Positions 1 through 7,049 of a DNA stretch of 64,000 nt are shown here, piece by piece. The stretch lies in assembly GCF_900205965.1 (NCBI RefSeq), contig NZ_OAOF01000001.1:124001-188000 (forward strand), in the 5' to 3' direction. Origin of the DNA: Lacrimispora amygdalina (lineage in GTDB: Bacteria; Bacillota; Clostridia; Lachnospirales; Lachnospiraceae). The translations under genes and the position numbers were made by a program. The notes under the pieces are model-generated. The model saw only the letters and a list, made by a program, of their open reading frames with translations, did not search any database and was not told where the DNA came from. The stretch's first letter is position 1, and each line of letters opens with the position of its first letter.

Positions 1-47
1 TGCACTACTTCCGGTCTTTTTACTGATTGATTTGCTGTTTCATGGCA
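1..47 (+). pseudogene. Fragment resembling the N-terminal part of orf21 (FtsK-like)
   Basis: The first 47 bases match 5546-5592 inside orf21 with about five differences, and both encode the membrane-segment string LLPVFLLI. After base 47 the similarity stops and the frame runs into unrelated sequence ending near 220. This looks like a truncated second copy of the orf21 start region, the edge of a partly duplicated or recombined ICE backbone. The gene would begin left of the window. Confidence 0.6.
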
Positions 48-339
48 TGTGGTATCGTGTTGATACAACGAGCAGATACGTAGAAATTCTTTGTTTTAGG
101 CACTTTTTCAAGCATATCGTCTTCACAGGTGAGGGTGATAAAACCAGAAATAAGGTCATAAAAAATTATATCAATGTTTCTGTGGTGGTTGATATAGAGT
201 GTGGGGATACAAGAAAGTAAAGATGAAGGAGTACTGTGAAAATGGTACTCCTATTCTGATGATAAGAACAGGGAAATCAGAATTAATTATTTAATCAATC
301 GACAATTTTCTATCTATAATCACTTTCCCTAGTTTTCAG
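48..339. other. Non-coding stretch with an 8-bp perfect stem-loop
   Basis: No supportable gene. A perfect inverted repeat AGGAGTAC/GTACTCCT at 227-234 and 245-252 encloses a 10-base loop without a U-tract. A minus-strand frame of about 75 codons (roughly 250 down to 20) lacks a start codon and runs into the orf21-like fragment, so it was not called. Confidence 0.5.
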
Positions 340-373
340 TATGTAATTATGGTATAATTTTCATAATTACATA
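340..373 (+). promoter_or_regulatory. Promoter with 12-bp palindrome for the SIR2-HerA operon
   Basis: A perfect inverted repeat TATGTAATTATG (340-351) and CATAATTACATA (362-373) flanks a consensus -10 TATAAT at 353-358. The -35 is weak (TAGTTT, 17 bases upstream). The placement fits an operator for a dimeric repressor that would occlude the promoter of the defence genes. A good ribosome site (GGGGGTGA) follows before the ATG at 389. Confidence 0.65.
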
Positions 374-388
374 TATGGGGGTGATTTA

Positions 389-1597
389 ATGTTAAACAAA
401 GAGGATTATTATATTTCATCAAATGTAATATTAACTTCACAAGAAGATACAAAATTCTTTAAGAACGACCAAATATTAATAAACTCTGAAACTACCACTG
501 AAATCTCTTTGAGTGAGTTTAAAGCTCTAATAAAACAGGAGGTTTCCAACTTCATTCATCGTTCATTTGACAATATTATTATCCTTGCTGGTGCAGGGGC
601 TTCTGTTGTCTCTACTGAAAAAGGTATTGACAAGAATTTTGGGAAAACAGTATTTATGCTTGCCCAAGATATTAAAACCGAGTTAGACAGTGACAATAAC
701 TTATTTTCACTACAAGAATTAGCCGAACAAAGTAAATATGATGTTTCTGTGGAAATTGACAGTGACAGTGAAACAAGAGTTTTTAACCCTGATTTTAATC
801 TTGAAGATTTTTTATCAAATTTAATAACATTTGAAAAATATGTACCTGATGTCATAAATGAGAAATATCAAAAATCCAAGCAGAAAATTTTTCAACTTAT
901 TAGAAAAAACACTAGTTATGACTTTGATAAAGAAAAGCTTCAGCATGCAGCGTTTATCAATACACTTGCAAAAAAAGTGAAGTCTCCAAGCAAGTTAACA
1001 ATTGTGACGACTAATTATGATACTCTTTTTGAAGATGCTGCTGAAAGCATAGGTTTTACTGTCATGGACGGTTTTTCTTTTTCTCATAAGCCTTACTTTG
1101 ATAGTAATATGTTTGAATGGAATCTGGTCAAAGATATTGAAAATGTAAAAACGAAGGAACTTGAATATAAAAGAAATATATTAAACCTTTTAAAGATTCA
1201 TGGCTCATTGACATGGGAGCGAGATGAGTTAGGAATACGGAGAATAGACAAAAATACTATTTGTACACCTATTATGATTTTTCCAAGTTCAAATAAATAT
1301 ATGCAAAGCTATCAAGAACCTTATTTTGAACTTTTTACAAAATTTCAAGATTTGTTAAAACGACCAAACACACTATTAATCACAACTGGTTTTAGCTTTC
1401 TGGATACACATATATCTAAAATGATAACTCAAGCAATTACGCATAACAAGGGACTGTCCACTTTAGTAAGCGATTTTAATATTAAACAAAATACTGGCAA
1501 TTGGAATCAATTGGTTACTTTAATGAAACAAAATTACCAGATTGCTTTTTTGAAAGCTACTATGAATACTAATTTGACAGAATATTTAGGTGATTGA
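389..1597 (+). CDS. SIR2-family NADase of a SIR2-HerA defence system
   Basis: A 402-residue SIR2-like (SIR2_2 type) protein. The nucleotide-binding motif GAGAS is near residue 69 and the family motif KIHGSLTW, with a histidine expected at the active site, is near residue 270. By family, SIR2 domains in anti-phage systems hydrolyse NAD+ when infection is sensed, killing or arresting the cell. The gene ends at the start of a HerA-type ATPase, the diagnostic pairing for SIR2-HerA. The start ATG has SD GGGGGTGA and lies just after a palindromic promoter. Base composition is much more AT-rich than the conjugation genes, consistent with separate acquisition. No effector other than SIR2 is seen. Confidence 0.88.
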   Translation: MLNKEDYYISSNVILTSQEDTKFFKNDQILINSETTTEISLSEFKALIKQEVSNFIHRSFDNIIILAGAGASVVSTEKGIDKNFGKTVFMLAQDIKTELDSDNNLFSLQELAEQSKYDVSVEIDSDSETRVFNPDFNLEDFLSNLITFEKYVPDVINEKYQKSKQKIFQLIRKNTSYDFDKEKLQHAAFINTLAKKVKSPSKLTIVTTNYDTLFEDAAESIGFTVMDGFSFSHKPYFDSNMFEWNLVKDIENVKTKELEYKRNILNLLKIHGSLTWERDELGIRRIDKNTICTPIMIFPSSNKYMQSYQEPYFELFTKFQDLLKRPNTLLITTGFSFLDTHISKMITQAITHNKGLSTLVSDFNIKQNTGNWNQLVTLMKQNYQIAFLKATMNTNLTEYLGD

Positions 1598-1598
1598 T

Positions 1599-3215
1599 AT
1601 GGTGATTGATAATTTTTACAACACGATTGATAAAAATAATTTTTATCTTGGCAGAATTTCTCAAGTTTATCGTGGTAATAGTGTTATACAAGTTGAAAAT
1701 TTATCGTTATTGTCTCATCGAAAAATTAAGAATGAATCATTAACGCCGAGTACAATTAATTATTTTGTAGTAATTGATTCTACACAAGGTTTATTTTTAG
1801 GAGAAGTTTTTCAATCTAAAATTTCAAATACTGTAAATATGCACGATTCCATAAATGAGGGGAAACCTGAAAGTGTTTATCCAGAAATATGTGTTGATAT
1901 TATCGGTTTAATGAAATATGGAGATACCACATTTAGATTACCTGAATTTTTGACAGTAGGAATTACAGATAAAACCTATCTTGCAAATGAAGTTATTATT
2001 CAAAAATATCTGCAATCTATTGAAATAAGAAAGAATGAAGAGAAGAGTTTACCTCCCTTTGCTACATTTTTAAATCTTAGTGGACAGACAGTTGCACTGA
2101 AAGCAAGCACTCTATTTGACAGACACTTAATGGCTGTTGGTACTACTAATAGTGGGAAATCGACGTCTGCATTATCAATACTTGATAAATTAGTAAAAAG
2201 CAAAAAGAAACTATTGATTATTGACCCCACTGGAGAATACGATGAAGCATTTAACAATCAAGAAGTTAAAAAATTAAATCTAGGGATTGATACTGTACTG
2301 TCGGTTGGTAAAATTTCCATGCAGCAATGGTCAATATTATTTGAAACAAATGGGAACACCCAAAGTGCTGTATTGTCAGAAGCAATACGTTCACTGCGCT
2401 ATCAGAATAAAATTTCCACCAAGACAATCTATAAAAAAGATGGAGAAAATATTCAGTGTGTTCAACAAGACTTATCAACAATTACAGCCCAAGATACGGA
2501 CTTTGATATATCATTATTGCCAGAGCAAATAGTAGCTGAATCTGTTGTAGAATCTTCTAATAGAGCTACTCAAGGTCAGTATGTTTATGACACATTCAGG
2601 GCAAATACAAACAGCTATTTGGTTCAGAAGGTAAATTACCAGTTAGCGAATACAAGCTTTCTGGATTTTTTTAGCGGGGTTCCTGGTACTTTGAATCTTC
2701 TTGCAGAAATTGATGCCTTCTTGACAACGCCTACTAGCAGTTTGTATATTAACACTTCTCAAATAGGAACTGGCGATGGAATCGGCGGTATGATTATCGA
2801 TTTAATTAGTAATTACGTTCTTAATCAAAAAGATAATCTACCTTTTGTATTGTTTATTGATGAGGTTCATCGTTATACTCGCTCACCATACGCTGAAACC
2901 GAATATCATAGTGGATTAACAATGGTTGCGAGAGAAGGACGAAAAAAAGGGATTTTCTTATTCTTGACAACTCAAAATCCTCAAGATGTTTCCCCCATTC
3001 TTCTTGGACAACTAGGTACATTACTAATTCATAGACTTACACATAATGATGAGTTACGAACAATCCAAAATCACTTAGATGAACATGCTATTAAGCAAGT
3101 CAAAAAGCTTAATCAAGGTGAATCAATATTAACAAGCATTAATTTATTACAAAATATTTATATACACGTCGATAAATGTTCTCGAAAACATAAAAATGAA
3201 ACGCCTAGACTATAA
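1599..3215 (+). CDS. HerA-type hexameric ATPase (DUF87) of SIR2-HerA system
   Basis: A 538-residue HerA/FtsK-fold ATPase. An N-terminal beta-barrel-like region (about 1-140) precedes Walker A GTTNSGKST near residue 180 and Walker B FVLFIDEVHRY near residue 415, with a sensor region TTQNPQDV after it. HerA proteins form hexameric rings; in SIR2-HerA the ring forms a supercomplex with SIR2 that senses phage DNA or its processing. I chose ATG 1599 because SD AGGTGA sits six bases upstream, although an in-frame GTG at 1590 overlaps the SIR2 stop. Either way the two genes are translationally coupled. The operon ends at the terminator at 3228. Confidence 0.88.
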   Translation: MVIDNFYNTIDKNNFYLGRISQVYRGNSVIQVENLSLLSHRKIKNESLTPSTINYFVVIDSTQGLFLGEVFQSKISNTVNMHDSINEGKPESVYPEICVDIIGLMKYGDTTFRLPEFLTVGITDKTYLANEVIIQKYLQSIEIRKNEEKSLPPFATFLNLSGQTVALKASTLFDRHLMAVGTTNSGKSTSALSILDKLVKSKKKLLIIDPTGEYDEAFNNQEVKKLNLGIDTVLSVGKISMQQWSILFETNGNTQSAVLSEAIRSLRYQNKISTKTIYKKDGENIQCVQQDLSTITAQDTDFDISLLPEQIVAESVVESSNRATQGQYVYDTFRANTNSYLVQKVNYQLANTSFLDFFSGVPGTLNLLAEIDAFLTTPTSSLYINTSQIGTGDGIGGMIIDLISNYVLNQKDNLPFVLFIDEVHRYTRSPYAETEYHSGLTMVAREGRKKGIFLFLTTQNPQDVSPILLGQLGTLLIHRLTHNDELRTIQNHLDEHAIKQVKKLNQGESILTSINLLQNIYIHVDKCSRKHKNETPRL

Positions 3216-3227
3216 CCACTTTTATTA

Positions 3228-3256
3228 AACGTCTTTCAAATTGAAAGGCGTTTTTT
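3228..3256 (+). terminator. Rho-independent terminator after HerA gene
   Basis: An inverted repeat centred at 3240 (AACGTCTTTCAA/TTGAAAGGCGTT, one G-U pair) is followed by a run of T. It closes the SIR2-HerA operon. Confidence 0.8.
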
Positions 3257-3294
3257 ACCCTAAAAATGGCAAGCAAGTAATAGTTATGCCGCAG

Positions 3295-3353
3295 CAAAAA
3301 ACAGCGGGAGCGTCTACTGCCCCATTATTATTTTTGAGAGCAAGCCAGATAAG
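3295..3353. repeat. Imperfect direct repeat, copy 1
   Basis: About 59 bases sharing the blocks AACAGCRGGAGCGTCY and AGCCAGATAAG with 4460-4516 in the same order and orientation. The second copy sits directly upstream of orf23 in the ICE backbone, so this copy looks like duplicated ICE leader sequence. The two copies bracket the gene at 3502-4383. A weaker AT-rich stem (GATAAGAATT/AATTCTTATC, 3350-3359 and 3408-3417) follows this copy. Confidence 0.7.
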
Positions 3354-3442
3354 AATTAAATATAGTATAATGAAGTATATTTAGTTTGATTTCCGCTCTA
3401 AATTAAATTCTTATCTTTTATTATCAAGAACTTCTTTATTTG

Positions 3443-3483
3443 TGTAGTAAATTACTCTATACTTAATGCAGTAAATTACTACA
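3443..3483 (+). promoter_or_regulatory. Twin 11-bp palindromes around a -10 upstream of 3502 gene
   Basis: The palindrome AGTAAATTACT occurs at 3446-3456 and again at 3470-3480, centre to centre 24 bp, on either side of TATACT (3458-3463). The outer edges also give TGTAGTA at 3443 and TACTACA at 3477. The arrangement looks like a two-site operator for a repressor. The -35 is poor. Confidence 0.55.
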
Positions 3484-3501
3484 AGAAAGGAATCGATTGC
3501 A

Positions 3502-4383
3502 TTGGAAAGTTTTTTTACACTTATAGATAAAATATTACCTTTATTATCCACATTGTTAGGTGCTTATATAACTTATTATGTTACTGTATCCAGTAAAAAA
3601 AGCGAATTAAAAGTAGCTGCCCAAACTAAAGCAAGAGATGAGTACTGGATACCATGTTCCATGGCAATTACAACTTTGCAAGAAAAAATAATTGAATTAA
3701 CGAAAGACGAAACTTGTTATGTTAGTTTTCAAGGGACGGACAGTTGCGAACTGGAAACTTCTAATTTACTAGAATACTTTCGAGCAGATAAAAGAATTTA
3801 CTTTTATGAAAGAACCAGAAATATATTAGGCTTATTGTCCCATAGTATACAAGATTATGAAGATGCTTTAAATGTTGATGTGCAATCTATTATAAAAAAT
3901 TTTCGTGAGCAGTATTATTTAATGCTTGAAGAATTTCCAGTTTACATATTCAACAACTGTACTGATTGTGGAATATCTTTAAAAAAGAGCTTTCATGAAG
4001 AAATAAAAACCGGGTTATTAACACACAAGAATGTAATCTGGTTCGGACAGGTAAATAGTGTTAATTTTATAAGGGGCGATTATTCCCTTGCTAATACTAT
4101 TTCTACTGATATGTCATATTCTTCTGGTGATTTCTATTTTGATGTTTGGTGTCAAATAAAAGAATATGGTAGCCAACGAAGCGACTTTGGATTATCGCCG
4201 GAACAAGAATTAGGGTTAGACATTCTTGATTATGAATACGAGAATATCGGGAAACTTGCAAATTCATTGAACCAATCTATGAAACAAATGAGCTACCAAA
4301 ACAAATATACAAAAATTTTTGAAACCATATCTTTACTACAAGAAGAACTTTTAGGTAACATTGATAAAGCCACAATATTATAA
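3502..4383 (+). CDS. Membrane-anchored protein of unknown function, cargo gene
   Basis: A 293-residue protein from a TTG start preceded by AGAAAGGAA. Residues about 8-28 form one hydrophobic segment, followed by a long hydrophilic, probably cytosolic, region with acidic and helical character. I do not recognise the family and see no enzymatic motif. Its setting is informative: it lies between a SIR2-HerA defence pair and the ICE backbone, has its own operator-like promoter and terminator, is AT-rich, and is bracketed by direct repeats of ICE sequence. A defence or membrane-effector role is an inference from neighbourhood only. Confidence 0.7.
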   Translation: MESFFTLIDKILPLLSTLLGAYITYYVTVSSKKSELKVAAQTKARDEYWIPCSMAITTLQEKIIELTKDETCYVSFQGTDSCELETSNLLEYFRADKRIYFYERTRNILGLLSHSIQDYEDALNVDVQSIIKNFREQYYLMLEEFPVYIFNNCTDCGISLKKSFHEEIKTGLLTHKNVIWFGQVNSVNFIRGDYSLANTISTDMSYSSGDFYFDVWCQIKEYGSQRSDFGLSPEQELGLDILDYEYENIGKLANSLNQSMKQMSYQNKYTKIFETISLLQEELLGNIDKATIL

Positions 4384-4394
4384 AACCTTACACG

Positions 4395-4420
4395 GACGTT
4401 CAGCAATGAGCGTCTTTTTT
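4395..4420 (+). terminator. Terminator after 3502 gene
   Basis: GACG-TCA / TGA-CGTC hairpin with GCAA loop followed by TTTTTTC. Confidence 0.75.
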
Positions 4421-4459
4421 CTTGCTCAAAATCAGAAAGGAAGTGATACCGTGTCACAA

Positions 4460-4516
4460 TCAAAACAGCAGGAGCGTCCACCGCCCTAAATATTATCTCG
4501 AAACCAGCCAGATAAG
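4460..4516. repeat. Imperfect direct repeat, copy 2
   Basis: Counterpart of 3295-3353, sharing the blocks around GGAGCGTC and AGCCAGATAAG. This copy is contiguous with the ICE leader ahead of orf23. Confidence 0.7.
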
Positions 4517-4530
4517 ACTGGCAGGAATAT

Positions 4531-4652
4531 TCCTTATTCTGCTTAATTGCGCCCTTGCCTGTCTGAATGGGATTTGTCAAGGGTGCGAAGCACAACGCCT
4601 GCCCTTGATAAATCACAGACAGATAGGTATTCTCCGCAAAGCAGAATAAGGA
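4531..4652. other. Nested 120-base inverted-repeat structure upstream of orf23
   Basis: Three stems are nested: a 14-bp stem (4531-4544 with 4639-4652, TCCTTATTCTGCTT), a 7-bp stem (CTGTCTG 4559-4565 with 4616-4622) and a 13-bp stem with one G-U (4571-4583 with 4602-4614). No convincing ORF exists here. It could be a structured leader RNA, a single-strand origin or a protein-binding cruciform. Nothing in the sequence decides between these. Confidence 0.7.
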
Positions 4653-4700
4653 TATGCGTCACATGAAAACATTCATTTTCAGAAAGGAAAGGAAAAAAAT

Positions 4701-5015
4701 ATGGAACTGAAATTTGTTATCCCAAACGTAGAAAAAACATTCGGCAGTCTGGAATTTGCCGGAGAAAGCAAAGTGGAACAGCGAAGAATCAACGGAAAAA
4801 TGACCCTGCTGTCACGCAGCTTTAATCTGTACTCGGACATTCAGAGGGCAGACGATATTCTTGTGGTACTTCCGGCAGAAGCAGGGGAAAAGCATTTTGA
4901 CTTTGAAGAAAAAGTGAAGCTGCTCAACCCACGTATTACCGCAGAGGGCTATAAAATCGGCACTCGTGGTTTCACAAATTATATTCTGCACGCTGACGAT
5001 TTGGTAAAGGCATAA
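4701..5015 (+). CDS. Tn916 Orf23-like protein (DUF961/YdcP family)
   Basis: A 104-residue small protein beginning MELKFVIP after an AG-rich ribosome site (AAAGGAAAGG). It is the usual first gene of the Tn916 transfer operon and resembles its neighbour orf22, both being DUF961-type. It also resembles ICEBs1 YdcP by family. The exact biochemical role is not established; DUF961 proteins are conserved accessory genes of conjugation, and HelP-type helicase processivity factors in ICEBs1 are of this kind. Base composition is richer in GC than the cargo to its left, marking the start of the ICE backbone. Confidence 0.85.
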   Translation: MELKFVIPNVEKTFGSLEFAGESKVEQRRINGKMTLLSRSFNLYSDIQRADDILVVLPAEAGEKHFDFEEKVKLLNPRITAEGYKIGTRGFTNYILHADDLVKA

Positions 5016-5035
5016 GGAAAGAGAGGGATTATTCT

Positions 5036-5419
5036 ATGAGATTAGCAAACGGGATTATAATTGATAAAGACGCAACCTTTGGTATGTTAAAGTTTTCTGC
5101 TCTCCGCCGTGAGGTTCGTATCCAGAATGAGGACGGAACCGTTTCAGACGAAATTAAGGAGCGCACCTATGATTTGAAATCAAAAGGTCAGGGCTGCATG
5201 ATTCAGGTCAGTATCCCTGCTACAGTGCCACTGAAAGAGTTTGATTATAACGCAGAAGTGGAGCTTGTAAATCCAGTGGCGGATACGGTGGCAACGGCTA
5301 CCTTTCAAGGTGCAACTGTGGACTGGTATATCAAAGCTGAGGATATTGTTTTGAAAAAAGGTGCTGCTTCTACTGGAAATCCGCAGCCGTCGAAAAAAGA
5401 GATTCCTGCCGGAAAATAA
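5036..5419 (+). CDS. Tn916 Orf22-like protein (DUF961 family)
   Basis: A 127-residue DUF961-type protein, 20 bases after orf23, with an AGAGAGGGA ribosome site. The C-terminal 20 residues are Lys/Pro/Ser-rich and probably disordered. orf23 and orf22 are a paralogous pair kept in nearly all Tn916-like elements upstream of the coupling protein. By analogy with ICEBs1 HelP, one of the pair may assist helicase unwinding of ICE DNA during rolling-circle replication, but no motif here proves which. Confidence 0.85.
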   Translation: MRLANGIIIDKDATFGMLKFSALRREVRIQNEDGTVSDEIKERTYDLKSKGQGCMIQVSIPATVPLKEFDYNAEVELVNPVADTVATATFQGATVDWYIKAEDIVLKKGAASTGNPQPSKKEIPAGK

Positions 5420-5471
5420 AAGTTCCTATTAGTCAGGCGCTTTCAAATGAAAGAAAAGGAGTGATTCAGAC

Positions 5472-6875
5472 ATGAAACAGTTTTTCTTCCGTGGGAAGCG
5501 GATTCACCCCACGGATAAAGATTTAGTTTTCCATGTTACCATTGCTGCCCTACTTCCGGTCTTTCTGCTGATTGTTCTGCTGTTTCATGGCAAGGCAATC
5601 ATGCAGATAGACTGGAAGAACAGCTCTCTTTCACAGATAAGCAAAATCAATCTCCCTTATCTGCTTATCAGCGTGGGTGTAGCAGGAATGGTGTGTCTGG
5701 CATTGGCGATGTTGTTTTATCGTTATCGTCGTGATGAGGTAAAACAGCTCTATCACCGACAAAAGCTGGCGAAGATGATTCTGGAAAACAAGTGGTATGA
5801 AGTGGATCAGGTACCGTCTGAAGGCTTCTTTAAAGACTTGTCTTCCAGCCACTCCAAAGAGAAAATCACCTATTTCCCCAAGCTGTATTATCAGCTTCAA
5901 AACGGGCTGATTCACATTCGGGTGGAAATCACGATGGGAAAATATCAAGACCAGCTTTTGCATTTGGAAAAGAAGCTGGAAAGTGGATTGTACTGTGAGC
6001 TGACCGACAAGGAATTAAAGGATTCCTATGTGGAATACACCTTGCTCTATGATACCATTGCAAACCGGATTTCTATAGAGAACGTACAGGCACAAGGAGG
6101 AAAGCTCCGATTGATGAAAAATGTATGGTGGGAGTATGACAAGCTCCCTCATATGCTCATTGCTGGTGGAACGGGCGGCGGCAAAACATACTTTATACTG
6201 ACACTGATTGAAGCCCTGCTCCGTACCAATGCCGTCCTTTTTATCTTAGATCCAAAGTACGCTGACCTTGCAGATTTACAAGCCGTTATGCCAAATGTCT
6301 ATTACAAAAAAGAGGCTATGCTTGCCTGTATTGATTCGTTCTATGAGGAAATGATGAAGCGCAGCGAAAACATGAAGCAAATGGAGGACTACAAAACAGG
6401 AGAAAACTATGCTTACTTGGGACTTCCAGCCCATTTTCTTATCTTTGATGAATACGTTGCATTCATGGAAATGCTGGGAACCAAAGAAAATGCTGCTGTT
6501 TTGAATAAACTGAAACAGATTGTTATGCTGGGGAGACAGGCTGGCTTCTTTCTCATTCTTGCCTGTCAGCGTCCAGACGCAAAGTATTTAGGGGACGGAA
6601 TCCGTGACCAGTTCAACTTCCGTGTCGCTCTGGGGCGTATGTCCGAAATGGGCTACGGTATGATGTTTGGAGAAACCAACAAGGACTTTTTTCTCAAACA
6701 GATAAAAGGACGTGGCTATGTAGATACGGGAACCAGTGTCATATCGGAGTTTTACACACCCCTTGTACCAAAAGGGCATGACTTTTTAAAAGAAATAAAA
6801 GCTCTGATAGACAGCAGGCAGGCGGCGCAGGCGGCACAGGCGGCGTGCGAAGCGAAAGCCGCAGGTGCAGACTGA
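5472..6875 (+). CDS. FtsK/SpoIIIE-type DNA translocase, conjugative coupling protein (Orf21)
   Basis: A 467-residue protein with two N-terminal membrane segments (about 20-42 and 58-82), then a cytosolic FtsK-type motor. Walker A GGTGGGKTY is near residue 232 and Walker B HFLIFDEYVAF near residue 325. It carries the relaxase-DNA complex to the type IV secretion channel (TcpA/ConQ role). The start ATG follows AAAGGAGTG. The C-terminal tail is Ala/Gln-rich. The stop lies just upstream of the oriT hairpins, as in Tn916. Confidence 0.92.
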   Translation: MKQFFFRGKRIHPTDKDLVFHVTIAALLPVFLLIVLLFHGKAIMQIDWKNSSLSQISKINLPYLLISVGVAGMVCLALAMLFYRYRRDEVKQLYHRQKLAKMILENKWYEVDQVPSEGFFKDLSSSHSKEKITYFPKLYYQLQNGLIHIRVEITMGKYQDQLLHLEKKLESGLYCELTDKELKDSYVEYTLLYDTIANRISIENVQAQGGKLRLMKNVWWEYDKLPHMLIAGGTGGGKTYFILTLIEALLRTNAVLFILDPKYADLADLQAVMPNVYYKKEAMLACIDSFYEEMMKRSENMKQMEDYKTGENYAYLGLPAHFLIFDEYVAFMEMLGTKENAAVLNKLKQIVMLGRQAGFFLILACQRPDAKYLGDGIRDQFNFRVALGRMSEMGYGMMFGETNKDFFLKQIKGRGYVDTGTSVISEFYTPLVPKGHDFLKEIKALIDSRQAAQAAQAACEAKAAGAD

Positions 6876-6882
6876 CTAGCTG

Positions 6883-6945
6883 GCTGGTGTGGCGCAAGCC
6901 ACGCCAGCACATAACCCCCCGTATCTAACAGGGGGGTACAAATCA
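6883..6945. other. Origin of transfer (oriT) region
   Basis: Two strong hairpins lie between orf21 and orf20: GCTGG-GTGGC/GCCAC-CCAGC (6883-6908) and ACCCCCC/GGGGGGT (6914-6920 with 6931-6937). The second, followed by ACAAAT, matches the organisation of the Tn916 oriT, where the Orf20 relaxase nicks. A weaker AAAATCCTT/AAGGGTTTT hairpin follows near 6971-6996. Confidence 0.75.
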
Positions 6946-7008
6946 ACTGAAAACTGAAAATAAAAAGGCGAAAATCCTTTGTGGCATAAGGGTTTTCTAT
7001 AAAAATGG

Positions 7009-7048
7009 CGTATGTCGGCTTGGTATGAAAAGTTGACATACGTTTTTT
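7009..7048 (+). terminator. Terminator-like hairpin just upstream of orf20
   Basis: CGTATGTC (7009-7016) pairs with GACATACG (7035-7042), followed at once by six T. It ends only a few bases before the orf20 start and may act as an attenuator between oriT and the relaxase, or as part of a single-strand origin. Confidence 0.6.
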
Positions 7049-7049
7049 G

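Noticed and set aside
20..250. Minus-strand open frame of about 75 codons at the left edge
   Set aside because: It has no start codon or SD, is closed upstream by a stop, and runs through the orf21-like fragment in antisense.
3443..3483. A third BlaI-type operator ahead of the 3502 gene
   Set aside because: TGTAGTA and TACTACA occur but in reversed order and with different spacing from the two real operators; the repeated AGTAAATTACT palindrome explains the sequence better.
4422..4649. Plus-strand frame of 75 codons upstream of orf23
   Set aside because: It covers the nested inverted repeats; the amino-acid sequence shows no family features and the repeats explain the sequence better.
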